Part shown: one piece after another, positions 22,404 to 34,100 of the stretch
How positions within the stretch are numbered: the first letter of the stretch is position 1
Layout of the letters: each line of letters starts with the position of its first letter
DNA from: Gliomastix tumulicola
Taxonomy: Eukaryota; Ascomycota; Sordariomycetes; Hypocreales; Bionectriaceae
Reading direction: 5' to 3'
Assembly (NCBI GenBank): GCA_001599755.1
Contig: BCHX01000005.1
Span: 2,228,409-2,292,408 of the forward strand
DNA length: 64,000 bases
Notes under the pieces: generated by a model
What the model saw: only the letters and a program-made list of their open reading frames with translations
What the model was told of the DNA's origin: nothing
Databases searched by the model: none
Translations under genes and position numbers: made by a program

Positions 22404-23482
22404 CGGTTGCACACCGCCGGGGCGTCGTCAATCCCCCTCGTCCTCCGCAAGCGCCTCAAGGACCGCGAGGTGACGGAGCGAAGACAGGTGGGAGACGCCC
22501 AGGCGGTGGTGAATGCATTACCCCTCAGCCGCATCGGCACGCAGCAGGACGACAGGGTCGTGTGACTTCTGGTCCCCGTCCTCGCTCGGTATATTATATA
22601 TATATTATACGTTTGGATACAGGAGGAGTCCTCTTCTTCGCAGGATGGGCTCCTGGTGAGGTGAGATGAGATGAGAGAGAAACCCCAGCCAGCGGGGTTT
22701 CTCTCTGTCTCTCTCTCGATCTCTCTCTCTCTCTCGAGAAACGGTGTCCTATAATCTATTTTGGATACATTGGGGCCACCGCACAGGTTTGGAGTGGTAC
22801 CTCGAAACTCGTGCGACGGTGGCTAGAACAAACAAACATACTACCTACCGACTACAGTTATTCACAAGGAACAACAACACTATCAGCTATACAACCGCGG
22901 GATATCGAAACCTCCCGTCAGGATCTTCACACTTCTCCCACCTCTGACGGGACACAATCAGAACTATGGGAGGTGAAACCAGAGACCAGTTGTCTCTGTA
23001 TAATAGTTAACTTTTTGGAAAGCAAGGGCTCGGCGGACAGGGGATGTTACATCGAGCTATGCAAGAGGTGGTGTATTCACACAAAGGCTGTCACAGATAC
23101 AGCTTCATACTAGTAGTTTCAAACGCGGTGAAGGGGACGTGGGTGATATAGTATAAGCAATATAAATATTTCAACGCGGGACTGAACGAGCCTGGGCATG
23201 TGAGGCGGAACACACGAGCAATACACTCGACACGTGTTTATATCCTAGCAATCTCAAGGTTATACATGCGCCTGCCTGTAGTAGTAGTTCTCTAGTCGAG
23301 TGGCAGCTTTTGAATCTCATTCTCGTGCCAAAACACGCCCGCTCCGCACAACGCCGTCCTATCCGCCAAAGCACATGTATCGCTTGTTGTCGGTACCGTC
23401 TCGTGTTCCCCCGTAGCAACTCCCCACGTAGCTCATAATGGCGAGGGATGGCAAATACACAGTGGATGCAGAGCTTCCCTTT
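22404..23482. other. Convergent 3' region with hairpin
   Basis: Spacer between the kinase stop and the Hsp70-family stop. Contains the 13-bp inverted repeat at 22674-22706 and GA/CT-rich simple sequence to 22740. No gene supported. Confidence 0.6.
22674..22706. other. Perfect 13-bp inverted repeat (hairpin)
   Basis: AGAGAGAAACCCC, a 7-base loop (AGCCAGC), then the exact complement GGGGTTTCTCTCT. It lies 271 bases after the kinase stop codon, so it may fold in the 3' UTR or mark transcript ends of the convergent pair. Function not known. Confidence 0.8.
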
Positions 23483-25705
23483 CTAATGGAACTCGGCTTC
23501 CNCCCTGCCATATCTCACACCATCAACCTTGAGCTCGAATCCCAACCCGGCACTGTCGACTATCATCTCCAGCGTGAAGTCGAGGTTGTCGAATTCCACC
23601 CCACGAGTTGTCGTCAGCCGGGTGAACAGGGTCCTCGGGACGGCGTTGAGGTCTGTCGTTAGCGTGCAGACGTGTATCAGGTCTCGATTATACGCGACGG
23701 GCGGCTCGTCAGCATCACAGGCGATAAGGTCATCTGTGACAACCAGGTTCTGCCCGGGTCTGAAGTTGCGTGTGTAATGGAAGGCTATTGGTGACAGAGG
23801 TGAGAGTGACTCGCCCTGGTTCAAAGAGGTCAGCCCTAGCTCTGCACAATGAGATGTCATAAGTGAAACCAACCTTTGCGATGTGCCACTGCATACGGTC
23901 TGACACCATCCACCGTTCCCACAAAGGAGACCAGTATCTCTCACTGACAGAGTGCTTCTCTTCGTCGAATACGGTGGCGTATGATGTCCCATAGTGCATC
24001 CTCGATTTGCGAGAAATGACCATGTTTCCTTCCAGTCCGCGCAGCACCGCTCCTCGCACCACGGCGGTCCAGGCGTACACCGGCTGCATCACTTCGATCG
24101 ATCCGTTCTCCGTTGTGGAATTGGCATTGGCGTGAGTCGGCCGCTCGCTGTAAGGTGGAGGCGCGGCGCTGGTGAAGTGGCCCTTGAGCCTCCGGTAGAG
24201 ATAGTCGCTCTGACCGAAGCCGCCAACGAGAACGATACCGGACACGATCTCGCCTTTTGCGCGTAGACCTCCAACTTGACCCTGAACCAGATCCGTGACC
24301 TCCTTCACCACCGGCTCGAAGATGTCCTTGATTTGGTCTCCCGTCATGACTAAAAATCCAGAATCAAGGCCCGCCTCTTCGTCGTCCGGCAGTCCAGGGA
24401 ATCTTTGAAATGTCAGCATCCTCATGGCCATATCCACTACTTGTGATAAACCGACGGACTTACGGTACGTTGACTTCCTGGTGCTCGTCTTCGTTGAAGT
24501 TTCGCTTCACAAACTCTTCGAAGTACCGTAGGCCCATCTGCCACGTTCTGCTCTTCTTCTGCTTCATCTCGTCGAATCTGGCCTGGCCTAATCGAGTCCG
24601 CACGTGCTCCTCGAATCTGTAGTTTAGGAAAGCGCTTCCACATAGCCCACCAGTGCCCACCGCAGACTCCTCGACCCGCAGGGGCTTGAGTGAGATGATC
24701 TTATAAGCGATCAGGCTAAATTGGCAACCCGAGTTAGAGGCACCTTCGTCAAATAGGCATCCCAGGAGATGTAGAATAGAGAGACTCACTCTACTGTTCC
24801 TCCTCCGGCATCGCAGACAATAAAGTTGTCGCCCACAGCCAGATGATTGGGCTGGATAGCTTTGAGCGTGTAGACTGCTGCCGCTTCAGGCTCGCTGATC
24901 ATCTGAATCTCCGACCTGCTCCCCATCCCAGCACGCTCAGCAGCTTGGAGCGTCGTGTTCTTCGCGGTATCACTCCATACTGCCGGACAGCTGAGAACAA
25001 ACTGGACCTTGGTAGAGGCCATGAAAGACTCCCCGTATCTCCGGGTCAGGGTGTCCATGGTGTGCTTGTAAATCTGAGTCAGGTAGTCGCTGACAGCATC
25101 AACGACATTCTTGTTGAAGCGTTTCAGCTGGGCGGCTGTGTCGAGAGGGCTGACGTAAAAAGGGAGCTTCTGCGCCCGGTCCAGGAAGAGCTTGATGCAG
25201 CGAAGCCGCGACTCTTCCGGCTTGAACTGGAACCCCCATTTCACATTAGGGGTAGCATCAGGGCCGGCATTAGAGGGAAAGTCATAGGCGATCTCTGTCG
25301 GAACTTTGTCCGACGTTATGCCATTCCCTCCTGGCCAGGTCTTGATGATCTCTACATCGTCTGGTGTAGAGGTGTAGACAGCAGCAACGCTGGAAAAAAG
25401 TCAAGTCAGCCTCAAGCCCTTATCATGATCACAGTGCAAGAAGAGGACGAGTCCAAATAGACTTGAACAGGGAGATGACCCTACCCTGAGAATGTGGTTC
25501 CGAAGTCAACGCCAACGATCAGCCGGTCACTTATCGGGGGAGGCTCCCGCGCCGGCTCCCGCACAGGGCCATTGATGGCCTCCGTCGAGCTGGGCGGCGT
25601 GTAACTGGTGAAGTAATTGCGGCTCTCCTGGTTCCTCCGGCTCGCTGTGCTTGTTGTGGAGGTGCTGGCGTTGGTCGCTGTCCTCAGCGGCAAATTCAGG
25701 CTCAT
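23483..25705 (-). CDS. Hsp70-family ATPase (actin-like fold), fungal divergent type
   Basis: Five exons on the minus strand, 25705-25485, 25389-24790, 24715-24464, 24402-23874 and 23815-23483, give 644 residues with all phases matching. After a Ser/Thr-rich 60-residue leader come the phosphate-1 loop GVDFGTTFSG (near residue 65), the central actin-fold segment SCPAVWSD...MISEPEAAAVYTL, phosphate-2 DAGGGTVDLIAY and the adenosine motif GIVLVGGFGQSDYL. No classical DnaK substrate-binding domain or C-terminal EEVD is present, as in the HSPA12-like proteins that are expanded in fungi, so it is probably cytosolic with an unknown client. Upstream in-frame codons reach 25834 but include only GTG; the first ATG is at 25705 with A at -3. 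An ambiguous base (n, 23502) falls in the fifth-from-last codon. Confidence 0.9.
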
Positions 25706-28700
25706 ATTGAGGTACAGAGTGGCGGAAAGAATATCAAAATATGCGAGTGTCGGCTGAGGCGGCAGGCTGGTGAGGAAAGACACGGACGGACTCCCGGAAA
25801 GAAGGTTATGGGTTAGTCGAGGCCAAGGTTCCACATCAATACATATCCGGTGCTGTTCTCATGAGCGGCGGCAGAGAACTGGGCTCCGAGATGAGAGCGG
25901 CGGCGGCGGGTTTGCTTCCCAGCAGGACATGTACACTGCTGCACGGCTCCGTTCGTGATCTAATCATCCGAAGCGGAGAGTGGCGGAGCGGGGATGCAGC
26001 GAAGCCTGCTTCTAGGCGGTGATGCCACGGCCTCTCCTCTCACTCGGGTAATGAGCAACGACCCTATCGGAAGTCGGGTGCCCGATCCCCGACGATCGCG
26101 CCAGTGGCGTTGGCAGCCGAAGGAACGGTGGCCGATGAAAGGAGACGATGCGTGTCGCGGGGTTAAGGCGGCGAGGATGAGCAGCAGGGACGGCAGCAGA
26201 GGTCGAAGGAGGCGAAGAGGAGGAAGAAGACGAGCGAGAAGTCGGAGAGCTGAGCTGAGGCGGCACTAAAAGGTGGAGCAGTTGCCGAACGACAAGATGG
26301 CCGTCTTTTCGAGTAGAATGCTGACGACGGGTTCAACGAATTAGCTAAACAGACCATTGGTTGGGCGGGGAATCGAGAAGGCGTGAAACGGCGGAATAGT
26401 CGTCTGCAATGTCATGCAGCCACTTCGGCGTGGCTTGACCCTCTTGGCCAGCACCACCACCTAGTCCTCGTCCTTGCACACAGGCCAGCTCTTGCAGGTA
26501 GTCTCACATAAACGTCCTCTCTTCCGTCGTCAACTCGTATCCAGGTACCGTCTAAGTACTCTTGAGGACTTGAGGTCTCGCCGATGGTCGCTGAGCGGGA
26601 TCTAGAGCCGAACACCTGAAACGGCGATCGACATATATATTGCAGCGATAGCCCAAGCTCAGGTGAGGGGGAGGGGCAAGCTGTCGCGGGCGAAAGAGCG
26701 GAAGGCGTGCTCTTTGAAATAGATAGTCTCGAGTCCGTCGAACACGAGTCGCAGCTCGCATCAGCTGCTTGGTCTGTCTTCGGATACCGAGGGAGCGAAC
26801 GGGAGGAAGCGAAGTCTGGGGTTTTCTTCAACGGACGGACTGGGTCGGTTTCGCCAACGGTCGCCCACTGACACGTGCAAAAAGCGGCACTTGCGACCTA
26901 TAACGCCGGTGGTATTAATTGGCCGACGAGAGCAAGAGGGCGAGCGAGAGAGGAAGTTGTTTCAAGCGCGACGAAAGTGTTTTTAAAACTAAAGAATCCT
27001 TTTCCGTACAGCCACAGCAGAAAAAGGAATAGGACTCGACGATGTCTACCTTGGGCGCTTGCTAGGCAGGTGCGAATCTCCACGTGGCGCCCGGTTCCTT
27101 CCTTGCAATGCCTTCTGCCTTACGGTTTCGCGCTTCGTCAGCTCGTGTTTGACGACCTTGACAATTGGCAGGCGCGGGGACCGTCGATGGCACCTGCCTC
27201 GCAGTCAAATTGACGCCTCACGCACGAAAGCCACGGGACTTTTGTCACCTAACAATCATTTTCTACCTAAAGACGGGCATCATCGCGAAAACAGGCACAC
27301 TATCGACTGCCTCTCTCTCTGCTGCCTGCCTAGTAGCCTGCAGGGCGCCCGTAGACTTGAGCTATCCCACTTACGAGACGCGAACCAACGCAAGGCACGA
27401 TGCAAGTTCGAGCGAGGCGATCACCACACTAGTCCAGCAAAATACGACGCTGCGTCAGACCCGGGACAGGGTCGAAAAGAGTCTGCCTGGCGTGGCGCCC
27501 TTCCTTCTAGGGCTGACTTGACGGACGCTCCTGTCCTATTTTAGCGACACTTCTTGCTGTCGAAAACATTCAGAACGAGAGAGACATGCGCTTTATCGGC
27601 GGACCTGGAGCAAACCCTCCCTTTCGAGTCCGAGAGAGGGTCGCCAGCGATGATACTCGAACAGCCCGAGCCCCTCCCCCTCCCTTTTTGTTCGATGCGC
27701 CCGTTCTTCCACCCCACTCTCATCGGTCCCTCCGAGTGGTCTGCTGGGTGTCTGTGTGTCTCTGATGATCCCTCGATCAGGGAGAACCCACAATCTTGGG
27801 ACCAATTCTGGCGTGGATATTTCCAAATAGCGGCGCCCTGGCGGCAGCCTCAGTGACACGGGGGGGCGGCGTCAGTATTATCCACACCAGCTTCAGTAGC
27901 CGTAGATCTTTCCATCAAGCTCTCCATCGGAGCTCCCGAGGAATAATAATGGGTAGATACTGCTCATCAAGGGGCAGCTTCGTCGCCTAAAAATCCTTAT
28001 TGTTGATCTTACGATCTAGTTAGTGGTGTCGGTGTCATTCACTTCGAGGGACCAAAGAGCGTGGGTTACAATTTTCAATTTCATAATGTGAACACTGAAG
28101 CAAAAGCTTCATAGCTAGAGGCAGCTTCAAAGCACGTCTCTGGAGACGTGAGATACCTCAGACATCCACCGCTCACGGGGCAAGTCCCGAGGCATTCCTG
28201 AGCAAAGATCCAATCTGGTCATTCAGCGGCGACCTCCGTCGAGAACAAAGCCACGTCTTTCTCGGGGCCGTCTAGTATACAAAGGAAAGGTAAAACAAGA
28301 ACAAATTATAGTATAGTATATCAACTCTCCATCGCTGGTATCCGCTATCAAGAGAATGCGCAATCGCCGTTCTCGCTCTATTGGGGTATTGGTCGCTGAT
28401 TTGATTCGAATCGAATCGAGGCAGGGGTAGTGTAGAGAACGAGAGCCTCGGGAGTAAAACAAGTACTGTGTAAAACAAGGTCGTCGTGACCAGCCGGAAA
28501 TCCCGAACGTCTCGGCGTCGAAGGGGAATGCTCTAATAAATAATAATAATGTGAAGACCCGGTATAATCGAAGTGAAGTGAGCGAGCGTCGACGGAGTAA
28601 ATGTGTGAACAAGTGAGCGTGACCGAGTCTGATAAAACACCATACACCAAAACAAGAGCGGGCACCGGCACTCAAGAGCACTTTTCGCCAAAGTCATGTA

Positions 28701-28752
28701 TCCAAAAAAGTTGAAGCGTCCATGCGCTTTCATGGCCGTCATGTGGGGGTTT
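25706..28752. other. Intergenic region, 3.0 kb, no supported gene
   Basis: Between the Hsp70-family start and the IME2-type kinase stop, both minus strand. Open frames up to 161 codons (27059-27544 plus; 26412-26831 minus) have no domains, no splice logic and overlap on both strands, so none is called. Confidence 0.5.
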
Positions 28753-31147
28753 TTAGAATCGGTTTCCAGCAGCCCAGATGTCGGCCGATGCCGAGGCAGC
28801 CCATTCACTCTCTTCGTACGGCGGCGTCGGCCACTTGGAATGACCTTGGGCCTTTCTGCTGAGGTCCAGAGGCTTGGGCCGTAGGCCCTCGCTGCCGTCG
28901 CTGTAGAGAATCTGGTTGCCGTTGGCCGAGGGGGAGGGAGTAGGGTATGGGCTGTTCAGTCCGATGTTGCTGGCGGACTGTCGAAGAATGGCGTTGCCGT
29001 CCCTATCCATCCTCCTCATGGCGGAGTGGGTAGACGCCAAAACCTCGTCGAGAAGCTCATCCTCCTCTGCGGGAGCCTCGTACTGTCGGGCACCCTGGGC
29101 AGCCTGCGCACGTCGAGTCCGACTCGAGATGGGGCCATTTCTAGCGGCTCCTATCAAGTTGTCGACCGACCGGGGGTGGTGCTGCTGGGGCAGGGAGTGA
29201 TGTCTCTTCAGGCTGCTGCTGGGGCCAGCCTGATGCACAGGGGGCGCTGGCACTTTGGTGGTGTCAAGGCTGTTGTGAACGTTGCTGAGTGTCCTGTCAA
29301 GAGACTCATAGCCCTCAGCCTTGACCACGGCACCCGTCTGGTCAACGACCAGAGAGGATCGGTTGCTGCCAGCCCAGGGCGCGCAACCAGCAGCTGCCTC
29401 CACATCCTCGTACTGCGGTGATACAGGCGTCTGATGACGGCCAGAAAGTCTCCTAGCACGCTTTCGAAGGTGTGAGAAGAAACCCTCCTTCTGCCCGCTC
29501 TGCGGCGAGACAACTCCGGAGTTTCCGTTAAGGGCCCGCTCAGCCTGCTGCCTATGCATCTCAGCGTAGTGGTTCATGCTTGAGTTGACAGACAGCTGAC
29601 GGCCGATCTTCTTCGACTTCTCCTGGCCGGTGATGTCGGTAGCACGATTCGCTCGGGCATGAACCGCATCGGATAACGGCGAGATGGGACGGATGGAAGG
29701 CAGGATGGGCATGGGGGCCATTGTAGATGTGCCATTCGTCCAGGTGCTGCGCTTACCCGCTCCTGTGCGTTGAGACGGAAGGACTGGCTCGACTGGTGCC
29801 AATGGAGCAGGTCTCGGAGCAGGAATTTCCTTGATCTGCGCAGTCGGGGCCGCCAGCGGTTCGATGACTTCGTTGCGTCCAATCAAGGACTTGCGGAACC
29901 AAGATGACTTGGACGAGACGGGAGGAGTAGGGGTAGAACTGCGGCCCAGATCGGACTGTTTCCGGCCGAGAATCTTAGAGGTGCCGGCGGACTTGGGCCT
30001 CAGAGGATCCACGGCGTCGGCGAAGTACTCGTGTGCGAGGGCCTGGGAAGATGTCGGTCGGCTCTTAGGATCCCACATCAGGCACCAGGTGACGAACTGA
30101 GCCAGGGACTGTGGCCACTGGGGAGCCTGGAGAATCGTCTCCATGGAGTGAGGAGCCATCTTGGGGAACGAGAAGCCCAGCTTCCCGGCCAGCCTAGTGC
30201 CTTCGCGCCACTCTCCGCCGCCGACGCGGGCACCGGATTTGCTGTACCAGTTCCCCGGGCTTCCCATGATCTCGCATACCCTCCAGACCTGGTCGACCTC
30301 GTTTCCTCCAGGGAAGAGCGGCTTTAGTGTGGCAACTTCGACGGCCATAGCGCCGACAGCCCAGATATCGACAGGTGCGGAGTACTCTCCGGCTCGCAAC
30401 AGGACCTCGGGAGCGCGGTACCATCTCGTGGATACGTAGGTGGTGTACGGTAGGCGGGAGTGAGTCTCGCGTGCAAGACCAAAGTCGGCGAGCTTGACGG
30501 TGTAAGTAGGAGGCGTGGACGGCGGCGTAACGAGAGCGGAGTAACGTCGGAAAGCCGTAGAGGGCTCGTTGTGCGAGGATGTCGATACGAGAATATTCTC
30601 GGGTTTGATGTCACGGTGGAAGAAATGATGTGAATGAATGTGCTCCAGACCTTGCATGATCTGGAAAAGGATGCTCTTGACGCTCGCGTTGTCAAGAACC
30701 TTATGATCCCGCGCTTTCATCAACTGGTAGAGGTTTCCCTCCATGTACTCCATAGCAATATGGAGCTTCTTGGTGAAGGGATCCAGGAAAATATCCAACG
30801 CTGGGACCAAATGAGGGTTAGGAGGTAATGTGCGTAGAAAGACCACTTCTCGGAGCTCCAGACATGATGAGAAGGAGTCGAATGTCTTCTTCATCGACTT
30901 GATGGCAACCTGAATTGAAACAAATGAGAATCCGCGCCCAGAGAGAGCGAAAAACCGCACAGGAGCAACTTACCACTGTTCCACGGCGAGCGACATTGGC
31001 GCCGGCAGTCCGCACGCGGGCAAGCACGACATTACCAAAGCTCCCGTCGCCGATCTCCTTCAGAACCTCAAAACGATCCTCGAGGGCCAGGTGGTTGCCG
31101 TTCGATGACCCCCTCGGGGGCAGCTCGCTGGGGGCGATGGCGGCCAT
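28753..31147 (-). CDS. IME2: IME2/MAK-type serine/threonine protein kinase
   Basis: CMGC-group kinase related to yeast Ime2, Neurospora IME-2 and Aspergillus ImeB, which control meiosis or sexual development and light- or nutrient-dependent differentiation. Exons 31147-30974 and 30909-28753 (64-nt intron, GTAAGT...CAG, phase 0) encode 776 residues. Motifs: Gly-loop GDGSFGNV (about 34-41), VAIK with Lys62, HRDIKPEN (156-163), DFG (200-202), TTY activation-loop dyad (214-216) followed by VSTRWYRAPE. An insert with Ser/Thr-Pro sites lies between HRD and DFG (SALVTPPSTPPTY). The C-terminal 400 residues are a disordered, Ser/Pro-rich regulatory tail. It has a very long upstream spacer (4.6 kb), consistent with complex transcriptional control, though that is inference. 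Confidence 0.94.
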
Positions 31148-34100
31148 GTTTGCGGGATGGCAGGGGAGAGCTCCCTGCTGTGCGCTGTAGGTGATGAGAA
31201 GGGTCGATTAACCCTGGTCCGTTCGTGTCCAGGACGGTGTGACGCTGCTGCGATGGTCGACGGCGCGGGCCAGCGGGCGCCTTGGTCACCAGTCGCACAA
31301 GACGGGCTCTTTCAGAGAGCCTGGTGCTGATTATCGGGGCATCCAGGTGGGTTATGCAGTAGAGATTCAATCGCCAAATAAAGAACGGTTGGGGTGTGGG
31401 AGGGCGTGATATCCAAGATAAATGGCCGGGGTTGTCGGTGGCTGTCGATTGATGTGAAAAGCAAAAAGCAAAGAGTCGGAGGTAGGTAGAGATGCAAAAT
31501 GATGAAGACAAATCGCGACGCGCTGGTAAAATAGATTTACGGACTCTGACAATGTGAAATGAGAGACTGGAAGTGAGGGACTAGGCGGTAAAGAAAAGGG
31601 CTTGGTGAAAATAATGAACAATGTCGATGACTGGGCAGGAAAAGGAGACGACGGCCTGCTGAGTGGAAAAGAGATTGGGAGGAAGGATCCCGGTCCACTA
31701 AATCATAGCGCAGCTTCTAGGGGGTCAGGGTCAGGGTGCCTGTCTTTGGGGCATTTTTGGTGCTCCAGAGGCTGGAAGTGCCCGCGGCGATCACTAAATC
31801 ACCCAAATCACCCCACTGGGAGCACTGGAAACCTTCGCTGCCGGCCAGCAGTGCGCGAGGTAGGTACGGCGATGTACCTTTCAGGGCGCCAAGGCCCAGC
31901 TTACGGTCCATTGTCCACATGTATCGACACGTACCAACAAGCTCATTACACGCAATTACCAGCCTCTGTGTGCCCGTGCACCTTGTCACGATGCCTCCAG
32001 GATCTCAATGGCTTTCGACCAGCTGACCATCCAGCTGGCGCCGACTGGGTTTCGATGCGTCTGAACTCTGGACTCTGAACCAGAGCTCCCGATCCCGCCA
32101 CTCATAAGCGACATGCATTCTCTCTTCTCGCGCGCGACGCCCATTGACAGCGGATATTGTGGGAGGCAAGTGAAACACCCAAAGCAGGGCAACAGAGCAT
32201 GCCAGATGTGATGTACTCCGCCAACACGCCGCTTGTACCTTCGGGTACCTGCCCATCGTCTTTTCTTTTTTTCAAAATGGGATACCGACTCGAGGTCTCC
32301 CGCATGTACCGCCAGGGACAAACAGACCCCACCCGTCCCTGAGGTCGGTCTCTGGTGGTCGTCCCTTGCAGGACGGCCTCTCCAGCACCTGTCGAGAAAA
32401 CGTGACGACGGAGCTGTCGCTCTGTTGGGCTCAGTGATCAGCTTGTTAGTGGCGAGAAGGCCCGTGCCAGGGTCGTGAAGATTAAGGCCGGGACAAGCTC
32501 GCACGCTACGCGGTGATTGAGACGGGTCGACGACTTTGTTGACTTGGGACCGCGGCGGCATGGGACATGGGGCGGCCGGGCAGCGACTTCGAGTCTCAGA
32601 AGAACCAACGTGGGAAAGCTGCCGGCGAATTGGGATGGATGGCCCGGTGGGTAGGTACCAAAAGAGACGCACTTGAGGCAAGGGGCCGACTTCTGAGGCC
32701 AAGGGGCCAAAGGGGGGGCCTCGCAGGGGAGCTGCAATTTCGTGTCAAAATGAGCTCCCACTCTTCAGGGTATGCTTGCAAGTGGGGAGCCGGCCAGCAG
32801 GAGTACGGATTGGGAACGCGACCTCCGTTAGGCGGTACTTGTTGGAGGAATGCTGGCTCAGCTTGTGTTGGGTGTGTGGTGCTGACGCGACTCAGCAGTA
32901 CTCGTAATGCGTCTCAACAGCGAACCATGCGCGCGCAAAAAAAGAAAAGAAGCCACGGGCACGCATTTCGCCGTCCCCTTTCCGCTCTCACACCTCCCCG
33001 AAATCGCAAGGTGAGGGGAATTGGGAGGGGGATCCCTATAGCAACCTGTCATTATTCACGGCGAAACGCTTGCCCTCCTTCGAGAAGCTGGTATTATTAG
33101 ATCAATGCCATGCGTCCGCGACGCATTGGCTGTATACGACACAGCACAAGGGGCGCCGCAGCCAAATAAGGGGGCGGGCCAAACTCATGCTCATGCACGC
33201 GGAAGATGGGAAATGAGCTGGATGGCTCGCTCCGAAGCCTGTCCCCAGCCACCAGGGCATCGTCTCCCTCTCCTCTTGTTCGTGTCAAGGATCAAGGGAT
33301 TCGAGGCGCATAATCTTGGTCACATCTGATTAGTCCTGTGCAGAGGCCTTCCCCGTTGAACGGTAGAGCTTCCTCGCGTTCTAGCGGGTGGGGATGCAGA
33401 GTGACCCTGAACATCAACGATGATCAGGCGAATCGCTATATTATCAAGAAGACAAAAAAGGCTCTCCTCGCCCTCGTCTAGTTGATAGATCGGGAAGATA
33501 ATCAAATGACCGCCTTGGAGGAGGTATGACGACTCGTGGTTGGAGCTCTGTCTGCCTTGGGAATGCTGGCCAACGTCACCGTCAGCCACAGGCTGCAAGG
33601 AGCGAGGGAGGCCCTTGTGGGAGGAACGTGGGGTTGACCTTGTCCTCAGCCACGCAGTCATCTTGAGAGACCTCCCCGTCATGAGCCTTTAACGAGGGCC
33701 TTTGTCGACCCTGGGCCATAAGATGACGCTGCCACGTCGGGACAATCCTGGATCGCCATGTAGAGGCTATCTTTCTTTACCTTTGGCTTGGGACGGGCCG
33801 AGCCCATTCAGTTCAATGTGGCGCCGACGGACAAACTGTGTGGAAGGCTAGCTACCCTATACCACTTGGTGATGTCTGCAGCGAATTCGCAACTCGAGTT
33901 TCCGTGATGGCATGACATCGCAGCGATGATTCTTTTTTTAGACTTCTTTCTCTGGCCTGTGTTCTGATTCGTCTCTGCAAATACTTGAGGTTATCTTAAG
34001 CTTCTTTCCATGCGTTGTCATCCTGGTGAGAGATCTTGGTATCGCCTGTTTTGCACGTCATCCAAGACCCGGCGATGGCCGCCAGTGAGCGGCAGCAAGC

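Noticed and set aside
22674..22706. Intrinsic (bacterial-type) terminator
   Set aside because: The window is fungal nuclear DNA; the hairpin is reported as a possible 3' UTR element instead.
25706..25834. Extended N-terminus of the Hsp70-type protein from 25834
   Set aside because: The first codon there is GTG, not ATG, and the extra residues look noncoding; the ATG at 25705 has a better context.
26412..26831. 139-codon minus-strand open frame
   Set aside because: No recognisable domain, no plausible splice partners; Ser/Arg-rich as expected from promoter sequence.
31986..32702. 238-codon minus-strand open frame in the IME2 upstream region
   Set aside because: Composition and lack of hydrophobic core or motifs argue against a protein, and shorter frames overlap it on both strands.
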